Of a stretch of DNA of 44,442 bases, positions 7,315-17,991 are shown in pieces. Position 1 is the stretch's first letter, and every line of letters starts with the position of its first letter. The notes under the pieces were generated by a model that worked only from the letters and a program-made list of their open reading frames with translations, did no database searches and was not told the DNA's origin. Source of the stretch: Geobacteraceae bacterium (GTDB lineage: Bacteria; Desulfobacterota; Desulfuromonadia; Desulfuromonadales; Geopsychrobacteraceae); assembly GCA_007125165.1 (NCBI GenBank), contig SLDV01000034.1:1-44442 (forward strand). The letters run 5' to 3'. Both the position numbers and the translations under genes were made by a program.

Positions 7315-9282
7315 ATGACTAAAATGGCGACTGATATGGCCATCGATCCAAAGCGCTACGGATTGGTGCGTGTTGCTGCCGCTGCACCGGAGCTGCATCT
7401 GGCTGATCCCGAGAATAACCTTGCCGAGATCTGCCGGCTTGCTGGTCGGGCAGCCGATCAAGCCTGTTCGCTGATCGTGTTCCCAGAGCTGAGTCTGACC
7501 GGCTATAGTTGTGGTGATCTGTTTTTTCAGGAAGTGTTGCAACGGCGTGCTGTCGAAGTGCTCTTTGAGCTCAAAGAATGGACGACTACGACTCCCATTG
7601 CGATGGTAGTGGGACTGCCACTCGCAGCGTCGGGGCGTCTGTTCAATTGTGCCGCCGTGGTCAGTCACGGAAAAATTCACGGGCTGGTGCCCAAAACTTA
7701 TTTGCCCAACACCGGAGAATTCTACGAGCAGCGTTGGTTCTCACCAGCACGTGACGCCAACTTTTCAATGGTTACCCTGGGTGGCGTTGTGACTCCCTTT
7801 GGTACAGATTTGCTTTTTGCGGCAGCGGACAATCTGCAGGTGATGATTGGTATCGAATTATGCGAAGACCTGTGGGCAGTGCAGCCACCGAGTGGCTATC
7901 AGGCACTGGCCGGCGCCAGTTTGCTGCTTAATCTGTCAGCGAGCCCGGAAACCCTCGGCAAACATGAGTATCGTCGGGATCTGGTGGCTTCGCAGTCGGC
8001 GCGTTGTCTGGCCGCTTATGTTTACGCCGGGTCCGGACCGGGCGAATCGACGACCGATCTGGTTTTCCCCGGACACTCCCTGATTGCTGAAAATGGCCGG
8101 ATTTTTGCCGAGACGGAACGTTTTTCCTTCACCAGCCAAATGGCGATCGCCGATGTTGATCTTGCCCGACTGCAGAGTGAGCGGCAGCGTAACCGTCCTT
8201 TTGCCGCCAGCGCTCCTGAACGCCCGGTGCGAATTATTCCGATCCCTTTGCATCAGGCTTCCATCTCCGGATTATTGCGACCACTGATGCGAACTCCCTT
8301 CGTTCCTCCTGACGTTGACGAGCGTAAGGGACGCTGTCACGAGATTTTTCAGATCCAGACCAGTGGGCTGGTCAGGCGCCTGCGTCATACCGGTTCCCGT
8401 GCTGCTGTCATCGGCCTTTCCGGCGGTCTTGATTCCACCCTGGCACTGCTGGTGACAGTCAAAGCCTACGAGCTCGCCGGGTTGCCGCGAGCCGGGATTG
8501 TTGCCGTCACCATGCCCGGATTTGGTACCACCAGCCGGACACGATCAAATGCTGAAAGGCTTGCCGAAGAGTTGGGGGTGACACTGCGGGTAATTCCCAT
8601 TCAGACTGCCGTGGAGCAGCATTTTCGTGATATCGGACACGATCCTGAACAGCATGATGTTACTTACGAAAACAGCCAGGCGCGCGAACGCACCCAGATT
8701 CTGATGGACATTGCCAATCAGGTCTCCGGGTTGGTTATCGGTACCGGCGATCTGTCGGAACTGGCCCTGGGCTGGTGCACCTATAACGGCGATCATATGT
8801 CCATGTACGCGGTCAACAGCGGGGTGCCCAAGACTCTGGTGCGTTATCTGGTTCAGTGGTGTGCGGACGAAGAATTCAGCGGCGATATTTCCAGGGTCTT
8901 GTTTGATGTCTGTGACACACCGATTTCACCGGAACTGCTGCCACCAACTGCCGATGGTGAAATCGACCAGTTGACGGAAGAGGTGATCGGCCCTTACCTG
9001 GTGCACGATTTCTTTCTCTATCAGATTGTGCGATTGCACTACCCGCCGGCAAAAGTGCTGCTGTTTGCTGAGCAGGTGTTTTCTGCTGAATACGGTCGAG
9101 AGCAGTTGATTGCCTGGCTGAAACAGTTCTACCGGCGTTTTTTCAGCCAGCAGTTCAAACGCTCCTGCCTCCCGGATGGCCCCAAGGTTGGTACCGTGGC
9201 GCTGTCACCCCGCGGCGACTGGCGCATGCCCAGTGATGCTATGGTCGACCTGTGGCTGCAGGAACTGGAGCAGTTGCGGTGA
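7315..9282 (+). CDS. nadE: Glutamine-dependent NAD+ synthetase
   Basis: A 655-residue two-domain enzyme that amidates nicotinate adenine dinucleotide to NAD+ with ATP and glutamine. The N-terminal nitrilase-type glutaminase domain shows the triad as VFPELSLTGY (E58), PKTYLPN (K127) and IELCEDLW (C183). The C-terminal synthetase domain has the pyrophosphate loop SGGLDST (369-375) and TGDLSELALGWCTYNGDHMS. The length fits the long glutamine-dependent class, so it should not need external ammonia. It overlaps rsmI by GTGA. Confidence 0.95.
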   Translation: MTKMATDMAIDPKRYGLVRVAAAAPELHLADPENNLAEICRLAGRAADQACSLIVFPELSLTGYSCGDLFFQEVLQRRAVEVLFELKEWTTTTPIAMVVGLPLAASGRLFNCAAVVSHGKIHGLVPKTYLPNTGEFYEQRWFSPARDANFSMVTLGGVVTPFGTDLLFAAADNLQVMIGIELCEDLWAVQPPSGYQALAGASLLLNLSASPETLGKHEYRRDLVASQSARCLAAYVYAGSGPGESTTDLVFPGHSLIAENGRIFAETERFSFTSQMAIADVDLARLQSERQRNRPFAASAPERPVRIIPIPLHQASISGLLRPLMRTPFVPPDVDERKGRCHEIFQIQTSGLVRRLRHTGSRAAVIGLSGGLDSTLALLVTVKAYELAGLPRAGIVAVTMPGFGTTSRTRSNAERLAEELGVTLRVIPIQTAVEQHFRDIGHDPEQHDVTYENSQARERTQILMDIANQVSGLVIGTGDLSELALGWCTYNGDHMSMYAVNSGVPKTLVRYLVQWCADEEFSGDISRVLFDVCDTPISPELLPPTADGEIDQLTEEVIGPYLVHDFFLYQIVRLHYPPAKVLLFAEQVFSAEYGREQLIAWLKQFYRRFFSQQFKRSCLPDGPKVGTVALSPRGDWRMPSDAMVDLWLQELEQLR

Positions 9283-10112
9283 CCGGAACCCTCTATGTTG
9301 TTGCGACGCCTATCGGTAATCTGGAAGACATGACCTATCGGGCGGTCAGGGTGCTGGGGGAGGTGGCCCTGATCGCTGCTGAAGATACCCGCCACAGTCG
9401 CAAACTGCTGACCCATTACGGCATTGCTACGCGCCTGATTTCCTATCACGATCACAATGAAAAAGAGCGCGCTGAACAGCTTCTGGCGCGCCTTCAAGGT
9501 GGTGAAAATGTCGCCCTGATCAGCGATGCCGGTACACCCTGTATCGCAGACCCAGGTTATGAACTGGTACAGCGCTGCCACCTTGAAGGGATTGCGGTCG
9601 TTGCCGTGCCCGGATCTTCTGCCGTGATCGCCGGTTTATCCATTGCCGGACTGCCGACGGAAGGGTTTCGCTTTCTCGGATTTCTGCCTGCCAAAGCTCA
9701 GGCCAGAAGGACTGTGCTGCAACGCTGTAGTGATGAAACGGCGACCCAGGTGATGTACGAGGCTCCTCACCGTTTGCTGGCGACCTTGTCTGATATTGTT
9801 GACATCTGTGGTAGTGACTGCCGGGTTGCTATTGCGCGTGAATTGACCAAACGCCATGAAGAGTTGTTTTCCGGTACGGCACAAGAAGCTCTGACCAGTT
9901 TTTCCGAGCGGGAAGCAGTAAAAGGGGAGCTGGTTGTCATGGTGGCACCGGCCCCTCGTCAGGCCCCGGAGATGACGATCACAGAGCAATTACTCCACTT
10001 GCGCCAGACTACTGACCTTAACTGGAAAGACATTGTCAAACAGGTCGCGCGCGATCAGGGCGTCGCCGGTAGCGAGGTTTACCGGGAATCATTACCGTTG
10101 CGTAAGGGTTGA
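9279..10112 (+). CDS. rsmI: 16S rRNA (cytidine-1402-2'-O)-methyltransferase
   Basis: A 277-residue tetrapyrrole-methylase-fold enzyme that 2'-O-methylates C1402 in 16S rRNA. Landmarks: TLYVVATPIGNLEDMTYRAV at the start, AAEDTRHSRKLL, LISDAGTPCIADPGYELV and VPGSSAVIAGLSIAGLP. GTG 9279 is chosen because it gives the family N-terminus and overlaps the nadE stop by four bases; the frame is open slightly further upstream. Length is normal. Confidence 0.94.
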   Translation: MTGTLYVVATPIGNLEDMTYRAVRVLGEVALIAAEDTRHSRKLLTHYGIATRLISYHDHNEKERAEQLLARLQGGENVALISDAGTPCIADPGYELVQRCHLEGIAVVAVPGSSAVIAGLSIAGLPTEGFRFLGFLPAKAQARRTVLQRCSDETATQVMYEAPHRLLATLSDIVDICGSDCRVAIARELTKRHEELFSGTAQEALTSFSEREAVKGELVVMVAPAPRQAPEMTITEQLLHLRQTTDLNWKDIVKQVARDQGVAGSEVYRESLPLRKG

Positions 10113-10128
10113 ATTCAGTGGGGTAACA

Positions 10129-10227
10129 GTGAAGTTGGGCTCGTTGCTGGCTGATATCGGTCGCCAAGCACAGCTGAGCGAAGATGAAGCCCTTGTTTTT
10201 GGGCAAATGCGCCCGTGGCTGGTCTGA
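10129..10227 (+). CDS. Possible 32-residue peptide after rsmI
   Basis: Sixteen bases after the rsmI stop a GTG opens a 32-codon frame beginning MKLGSLLADIGRQAQLSEDE and ending in PWLV. It is amphipathic and has a plausible protein-like composition, but there is no clear ribosome-binding site and I know no family. It may be chance or the remnant of a longer gene. Confidence 0.2.
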   Translation: MKLGSLLADIGRQAQLSEDEALVFGQMRPWLV

Positions 10228-10245
10228 TCACATCATTACGATGAC

Positions 10246-12833
<2,588 letters not shown>

Positions 12834-14114
12834 ATGGATGAAATAACCTGGCGCGTTCTGGCGCTTTTTTTTCTGTTGCTGGTTTCCGGTTTTTTTTCCG
12901 GATCGGAAACCGCGTTAACTTCTCTGGATCGGTTGCGGCTACGGCTGCTACAGCAGAAAAATCATCCCGGAGCGGACAAGCTGGCAGATCTGGTTGACAA
13001 TCCTGATCGAACCTTGAGCGGTGTTCTGGTTGGCAATAATCTGGTGAACATTGCCACATCGGTTATCGCTGCCGGATTATTTGTCGGCTTGTTCGGCGAG
13101 CGGGGGGAGTGGCTGACGATTCTGATTCTGACACCGATTCTGCTGATTTTTGCTGAAGTCTGTCCTAAGACTCTTGCCGCTCAGTATCCGGAGCGTTTTT
13201 CTCTCATCGTGCTGCGACCAATGCGGGGGTTCCTGTTTGTTATGGCACCGGTTATACGCGTCGTGGCCGGCACGTCGCGGCTCCTCACCAGTTTTCTGCG
13301 CAAGCATCAGGCCGAAGGCCTCCACGTGTCAGAAGATGGCATCAAGGCGTTGATTGAGGCCGGCGAAGAATCCGGGGTTGTTGCCGCCGAGCAGAAGCGC
13401 ATGCTGCACGGAATTTTTGAATTATCCGAAACCCGGGTGCGCGATGTCCTGATTCCCCGTACTGAGGTGGTCGGGATCGACGCGTCGTCATCTTTTGAAG
13501 AGGTGCTCAATGCGGTAAGGCAAGCACGGCATTCGCGCTTTCCTGTTTATCGGGATAATCTTGATAATATCGTCGGCGTGCTGCATTCGAAAAATGTTCT
13601 TGATTACATTCAGCGAGCGGCTGATTTTTCTTTGGAGCAGGCCTGTCGCAAACCATATTATGTGCCGGAGTCGAAACGGATTGGTGTTCTGTTGCAAAGC
13701 TTTTTGAAAAAACGTGAGCATCTGGCTATCGTTGTCGATGAATACGGTGGTATGGAGGGGATTGTCACCCTTGAGGATGTGGTTGAGGAGGTGGTGGGTG
13801 ACATTAACGATGAATACGATATCGCAGAAATCGAATTTAAAGAACTCGGCGCCGGCCACTATCTGATTGATGCTGCCATGCCCCTGCGTGAAGTGAACAG
13901 ACGTCTCGGTCTCCAGCTTCCGGAGGATCAGGTGACGACTTTGGCCGGTCACATTTTTCAACTCAGTGGCAAGATACCTGCTCAGGGAGATGTTTTTGAT
14001 GAAGGTCCCATTCGTTTTCGGGTTCTGCGCATGGAGGAGAGGCGGATCGAAGAGATAGAGATTATTCTTTCCGATCAGTCACAGGAGCATCAGGAAAAGC
14101 ATAATAGCCCATAA
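12834..14114 (+). CDS. CNNM/CBS-domain membrane protein (HlyC/CorC/CorB family)
   Basis: A 426-residue inner-membrane protein. The N-terminal CNNM (DUF21) part has a hydrophobic start (LALFFLLLVSGFFSGSETAL) and further membrane segments up to about residue 140. A CBS pair follows (from about 210, VRDVLIPRTEVVGIDASSSF, and KREHLAIVVDEYGGMEGIVT), then a C-terminal CorC_HlyC domain. Relatives are linked to Mg2+/Co2+ homeostasis or efflux; the old haemolysin label is misleading. Actual substrate is unknown. Confidence 0.88.
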   Translation: MDEITWRVLALFFLLLVSGFFSGSETALTSLDRLRLRLLQQKNHPGADKLADLVDNPDRTLSGVLVGNNLVNIATSVIAAGLFVGLFGERGEWLTILILTPILLIFAEVCPKTLAAQYPERFSLIVLRPMRGFLFVMAPVIRVVAGTSRLLTSFLRKHQAEGLHVSEDGIKALIEAGEESGVVAAEQKRMLHGIFELSETRVRDVLIPRTEVVGIDASSSFEEVLNAVRQARHSRFPVYRDNLDNIVGVLHSKNVLDYIQRAADFSLEQACRKPYYVPESKRIGVLLQSFLKKREHLAIVVDEYGGMEGIVTLEDVVEEVVGDINDEYDIAEIEFKELGAGHYLIDAAMPLREVNRRLGLQLPEDQVTTLAGHIFQLSGKIPAQGDVFDEGPIRFRVLRMEERRIEEIEIILSDQSQEHQEKHNSP

Positions 14115-14226
14115 AAATTGACCAGTTCCGATTCGTTCCCCGGCCGCAATCCAGTCACTAAGTCCAAGTCCCTGTCTTAGCAATACTTTTCTTTTCTCCC
14201 AAAAGAAGTCGTATACAGATTTTCCC

Positions 14227-14255
14227 TTGACACTTCATGACCCCACCGCTATATT
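14227..14255 (+). promoter_or_regulatory. Strong sigma70-type promoter of the dcw cluster (Pmra)
   Basis: A perfect TTGACA (14227-14232) and TATATT (14250-14255) are separated by exactly 17 bp. The predicted start near 14262 is about 31 nt before the mraZ GTG. MraZ-box-like repeats begin directly downstream, which suggests autoregulation. Confidence 0.75.
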
Positions 14256-14265
14256 TTCAACACTG

Positions 14266-14291
14266 GTGTCAAATAGTGTCAAGGAGTGTCA
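14266..14291 (+). repeat. Three 10-bp-spaced GTGTCA direct repeats (probable MraZ boxes)
   Basis: GTGTCA occurs at 14266-14271, 14276-14281 and 14286-14291, exactly one helical turn apart, between the predicted transcription start and the mraZ start codon; the last overlaps the AAGGAG/start region. MraZ of other bacteria binds direct repeats of 10-bp period in its own promoter (TGGGN boxes in Escherichia coli, AAAGTG[T/G]N3 in Mycoplasma). The AGTGT core here resembles the latter. Binding is inferred. Confidence 0.7.
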
Positions 14292-14292
14292 T

Positions 14293-14736
14293 GTGAGGTT
14301 CTCCGGCGAATATAATGTCAGCATCGATCTCAAGGGGCGGGTCAGCATTCCTGCGCCATTTCGGGATGAGCTGCGCCAGGATTACGACAGTGACAGTCTG
14401 GTTGTGACCCGTTACAAAAACGGCCTGGTCGCTTATCCTCGCCAGCGTTGGGACGAGATCTGTGCCAATGTTCTGGCGATGTCGCCGGGGCCCAAGCGGG
14501 AAGCAAATCTGCGCAATCGGCTTGCTCCGGCCCGTGAATGTCACTTCAATGCCCAGGGTCGTATCCAGATTCCGCAGGCGTTACGCGAGCATGCCGGGCT
14601 CGACAAGGAAGCCGTGGTCATTGGCATGTTTGAGAAAATAGAGGTCTGGAGCCAGCGGTCTCACGCCTTGATTGTTGCCGAGTCTGAAGCCTTGCTTGGT
14701 GAAGATGCTCAAGGCCAGGCAGATCTTGGTTTCTAG
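14293..14736 (+). CDS. mraZ: Transcriptional regulator MraZ
   Basis: A 147-residue protein made of two SpoVT/AbrB-like repeats, each with a DxKGRxxIP-type motif: DLKGRVSIP near 12-20 and NAQGRIQIP near 90. MraZ forms ring-shaped oligomers and regulates the dcw cluster. The family start F-x-GEYNVSIDLKGR fits a GTG at 14293 with AAGGAG at 14281-14286; an upstream in-frame TTG at 14227 lies inside the -35 box and cannot be used from this promoter. First gene of the dcw cluster, and probably its autoregulator. Confidence 0.93.
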   Translation: MRFSGEYNVSIDLKGRVSIPAPFRDELRQDYDSDSLVVTRYKNGLVAYPRQRWDEICANVLAMSPGPKREANLRNRLAPARECHFNAQGRIQIPQALREHAGLDKEAVVIGMFEKIEVWSQRSHALIVAESEALLGEDAQGQADLGF

Positions 14737-14738
14737 GA

Positions 14739-15680
14739 GTGGGGTCGGTTTCTTTTTCGCATCTTCCGGTTTTGCCTGATGAGGTCCTTTATTGGCTGAG
14801 TCCACAGGCGGACGGTATTTATCTTGATGGAACCCTGGGCGGTGCTGGTCACGCAAAACTGATCCTTGACAGGGCGCCGGGCAGCAAATTGATCGGGATC
14901 GATCGGGACCCGGCGGCAATCAGCCATGCTCAAGAGGTGCTGGCGTCTTATGGTGATCGTGTCAGTCTGCACCACAGCGATTTCGATCAGGCGGCAGAAT
15001 TATTAGCACAGCTTGGCATTGATGGCCTCGATGGAATGCTGCTTGACCTGGGCGTGTCTTCCTATCAACTCGATACCCCAGAGCGGGGTTTTTCCTTCAG
15101 GCACGACGCACCCCTTGATATGCGGATGAATCCGGAGGCGGGAATCGCTGCCGCCGAGGTTGTCAATCAGATGGACGAGGCGCAGTTGCGCCAACTGTTC
15201 TTTGATTACGGAGAAGAACGCTACAGTCGCAGGATAGCAGCCAGAATAGCAGTCCAGCGTGAGCAGCGCCCGATTACAACGACGACGCAGTTGGCAGACC
15301 TGGTTCGTGAGGCCGTCCCGGGGGGTAACCGGCCCGACCGTATCCATCCTGCAACCAGGATATTCCAGGCTCTGCGTATTTATGTAAATGATGAACTTGA
15401 TCAGGTCCGGCGCGGTGTCAGTGCCGGCATCGATCTGCTCAAGCCTGGAGGCCGTCTGGTGGTTATCAGCTTTCATTCTCTTGAAGATCGGATCGTCAAA
15501 CAACTGTTTCGTGCGCGGGCGCAAGGGTGCATCTGCCCACCGCGGTTACCGGTATGTCAGTGCCGACATCAACCCGATGTTGTTCTGTTGACGCGTAAAG
15601 GGGTGAAGGCCACAGCGACAGAAATTGAAATGAACCAACGCTCGCGCAGTGCCATTTTGCGTGCGGTTCAACGTTGCTAG
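14739..15680 (+). CDS. rsmH: 16S rRNA (cytosine-1402-N4)-methyltransferase RsmH
   Basis: A 313-residue methyltransferase (formerly MraW) that N4-methylates C1402, the same nucleotide that RsmI modifies on the ribose. Visible: FSHLPVLPDEVLYWLSPQ, the SAM-binding YLDGTLGGAGHA, LLDLGVSSYQLDTPERGFSF and VISFHSLEDRIVKQ. A GTG at 14739 is used; it overlaps the GGAG after the mraZ stop, so the ribosome probably arrives by coupling. Full length. Confidence 0.96.
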   Translation: MGSVSFSHLPVLPDEVLYWLSPQADGIYLDGTLGGAGHAKLILDRAPGSKLIGIDRDPAAISHAQEVLASYGDRVSLHHSDFDQAAELLAQLGIDGLDGMLLDLGVSSYQLDTPERGFSFRHDAPLDMRMNPEAGIAAAEVVNQMDEAQLRQLFFDYGEERYSRRIAARIAVQREQRPITTTTQLADLVREAVPGGNRPDRIHPATRIFQALRIYVNDELDQVRRGVSAGIDLLKPGGRLVVISFHSLEDRIVKQLFRARAQGCICPPRLPVCQCRHQPDVVLLTRKGVKATATEIEMNQRSRSAILRAVQRC

Positions 15681-15692
15681 AAAGGGTTAGCC

Positions 15693-16010
15693 ATGTCTGA
15701 AGCGATCCCGCAAACACGTATTAAAATCAGTGGTTTTTCCCTGCATCGACCGCGGTTGAGTCCTGTTCTGGTGGTCATCATTCTCATGTCCCTGTTGTCG
15801 CTGCTGTTTGTCTGGTCCAGGATTCATGCCATCAGCCTGGAATACGAGATTTCCCGCCTGGAGCGGGATCTAAGGGTACAAAGTCAACAGGTCAAAGAAT
15901 TGGCCCTGGAAGTTGCGTTTTTGTCCCGTGATGAGCGGATTGAAGTGTTGGCCAGAAACGAACTGGGATTCCGGGATCCGGCACCCGGTCAAATCATTCG
16001 AGTGGAGTAA
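15693..16010 (+). CDS. ftsL: Cell division protein FtsL
   Basis: A 105-residue bitopic membrane protein: short cytoplasmic N-terminus, one transmembrane segment (about 23-41), then a periplasmic coiled coil (ISLEYEISRLERDLRVQSQQ) ending ARNELGFRDPAPGQIIRVE. FtsL joins FtsQ and FtsB in the divisome and helps activate FtsWI. The protein is called by position between rsmH and ftsI plus topology; sequence conservation in this family is low but the C-terminal LGF..P..GQ pattern is typical. Confidence 0.9.
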   Translation: MSEAIPQTRIKISGFSLHRPRLSPVLVVIILMSLLSLLFVWSRIHAISLEYEISRLERDLRVQSQQVKELALEVAFLSRDERIEVLARNELGFRDPAPGQIIRVE

Positions 16011-16019
16011 TATCTTTTA

Positions 16020-17969
16020 ATGGCGCATGGAACGGGACAGTTACGCATCAGAATTTTTGGAGTGCTGTTTATTCTGGCTTTCTGCGTTATTTCTGTGCGC
16101 GCCTACCAATTGCAGGTTGTAGAGGCTCCGGAGCTGCGAGCCCGGGCTGACCAGCAGCGCAACCACGTGGTCAAGCTGGCCCCCCGCCGGGGAAGTATTG
16201 TCGATCGCCATGGAAGCCCCCTGGCAGTCAGTCTTCAGGTTGATTCACTGTACGCCGATCCGGTACTGATTCAGGATCCCGCTGCGACGGCAAAAAAACT
16301 GGCGCCGATACTGGATATTCCCCAACCTGAGCTATTCAAAAGACTGACCGCCACCGGCAGGCGCTTTGTCTGGTTGCAGCGCATGATGGACCCTGATGTC
16401 GCGGCAGAAGTCCGCCAGCTCAGACTCCCCGGACTGGTTTTTGTCAATGAGCGTAAGCGTTTTTATCCGCAGTCAACGATAGGCGCACATGTGGTTGGTT
16501 TCACCGGTCTTGACCCGCGCGGCCTCGAAGGTATCGAACTGGAATATGATCGATTGCTTCAGGGTGAGCCGGAACTGTTGCTGTCGATCAAGGATGCACG
16601 TGGACGTGAGATGGCTACTGGAGAGGCATCGGTTCAGGGGGGGGCGACTGGTCACAATCTGCAACTGACTCTGGATAGATCGCTTCAATATATCGCTGAA
16701 AAAGAGCTGGTGCGCGTTGTGCGTGAATCAAATGCCATCGGCGGCACACTGGTGATGCTGGAGCCGGCCAGCGGTCGGGTATTGGCTTTGGCAAGCTGGC
16801 CTGAATTCAATCCGAATCTGGCGGGACGTTATCCGGCTGACCAGCGGCGTAATCGTGCCATATGTGACATTTATGAGCCTGGTTCAACCTTCAAGCCTTT
16901 TCTTCTGGCCGGTGTGCTGGAAGAAGGGCTGATGACGCCTGAGCAGACAGTTTATTGTGAGCAGGGACGTTATTCTGTCGGCGGTAGTGTCGTTCGTGAT
17001 CATAGAAAATTCGGTGACCTGAACCTTGGAGAAATGCTGAAGTTCAGCAGTAATATTGGCTTCGTCAAGCTTGGCAAAGAGTTGGAGCGTGATCGTTATT
17101 ATCGCTATCTGCGGTTATTCGGTTTTGGTTCCAGGACCGGGATTGATTTCCCAGGAGAAGTCAGTGGCTTGATTCGCCCTCCGTCACGCTGGTTCGAAAT
17201 TGATCTCGCTGCCATGTCTTTCGGGCAGGGGTTAAGTGTTACACCGATTCAAATGGCGACGGCCATGGCGGCTATCGCCAATGGTGGATTGTTGATGGAG
17301 CCATACCTGGTGGAGACCATCACGGATGAGGACCATCGGGTGGTTCGAAGACGTTTACCTGAGGTGCGTCACCGGGTCATTTCAGAACGGACGGCGGCCC
17401 AGGTGCGCGACATGATGGTTGCTGTTACCGAGCCGGGAGGCACCGGCATCAGGGCGGCTGTTCCTGGTTTTCGGGTTGCCGGTAAGACCGGGACGGCACA
17501 GAAAGTTGATTCGGTAACCGGGGGTTATTCCGTAGACAAACGCATTGCTTCTTTTATTGGCTTCGTGCCGGCAGAGAATCCGGCAGTAGTGATCGCAGTG
17601 ACCGTGGACGAGCCGCAGGGAGATGTTTATGGCGGTCAGGTTGCTGCCCCGGCTTTTGCCAGAGTGGCCAGTCAGACGCTGAATCATCTGCGTATTCTGC
17701 CGCGTGAGAATGTCACGACCCTGGCATCGGCTCCGGCATACGAAGAGCCTCTTCCTGATCTGGCGCCTCTGTTGCCAGTCAGAGATGGCGGGGATGGTCT
17801 GGTGATGCCGGACTTTCGTGGTATGAGTTATCGCCAGGTTCTGCAGGCGATGGAGAGACAGGGGTTGAATCTGAAGTTGACCGGCAGTGGCCGCGTCGTT
17901 GAGCAATTTCCGCGGGCGGGGGAGGCCATACCTTACGGTAAGGAAGCCTGGGTGCGTTTTGGCGCCTGA
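16020..17969 (+). CDS. ftsI: Division transpeptidase FtsI (PBP3) with C-terminal PASTA domain
   Basis: A 649-residue class B penicillin-binding protein that cross-links septal peptidoglycan. One N-terminal membrane anchor (about 8-27) is followed by a dimerisation domain. The transpeptidase motifs are STFK (S289-K292), SSN (343-345) and KTG (489-491, in VAGKTGTAQK). A PASTA domain occupies about 590-649 (VMPDFRGMSYRQVLQAMERQ...), which the E. coli protein lacks but many other bacteria have. It lies between ftsL and murE in the usual order. Confidence 0.96.
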   Translation: MAHGTGQLRIRIFGVLFILAFCVISVRAYQLQVVEAPELRARADQQRNHVVKLAPRRGSIVDRHGSPLAVSLQVDSLYADPVLIQDPAATAKKLAPILDIPQPELFKRLTATGRRFVWLQRMMDPDVAAEVRQLRLPGLVFVNERKRFYPQSTIGAHVVGFTGLDPRGLEGIELEYDRLLQGEPELLLSIKDARGREMATGEASVQGGATGHNLQLTLDRSLQYIAEKELVRVVRESNAIGGTLVMLEPASGRVLALASWPEFNPNLAGRYPADQRRNRAICDIYEPGSTFKPFLLAGVLEEGLMTPEQTVYCEQGRYSVGGSVVRDHRKFGDLNLGEMLKFSSNIGFVKLGKELERDRYYRYLRLFGFGSRTGIDFPGEVSGLIRPPSRWFEIDLAAMSFGQGLSVTPIQMATAMAAIANGGLLMEPYLVETITDEDHRVVRRRLPEVRHRVISERTAAQVRDMMVAVTEPGGTGIRAAVPGFRVAGKTGTAQKVDSVTGGYSVDKRIASFIGFVPAENPAVVIAVTVDEPQGDVYGGQVAAPAFARVASQTLNHLRILPRENVTTLASAPAYEEPLPDLAPLLPVRDGGDGLVMPDFRGMSYRQVLQAMERQGLNLKLTGSGRVVEQFPRAGEAIPYGKEAWVRFGA

Positions 17970-17991
17970 ATATAGCAGAAAGGTCGTATCG

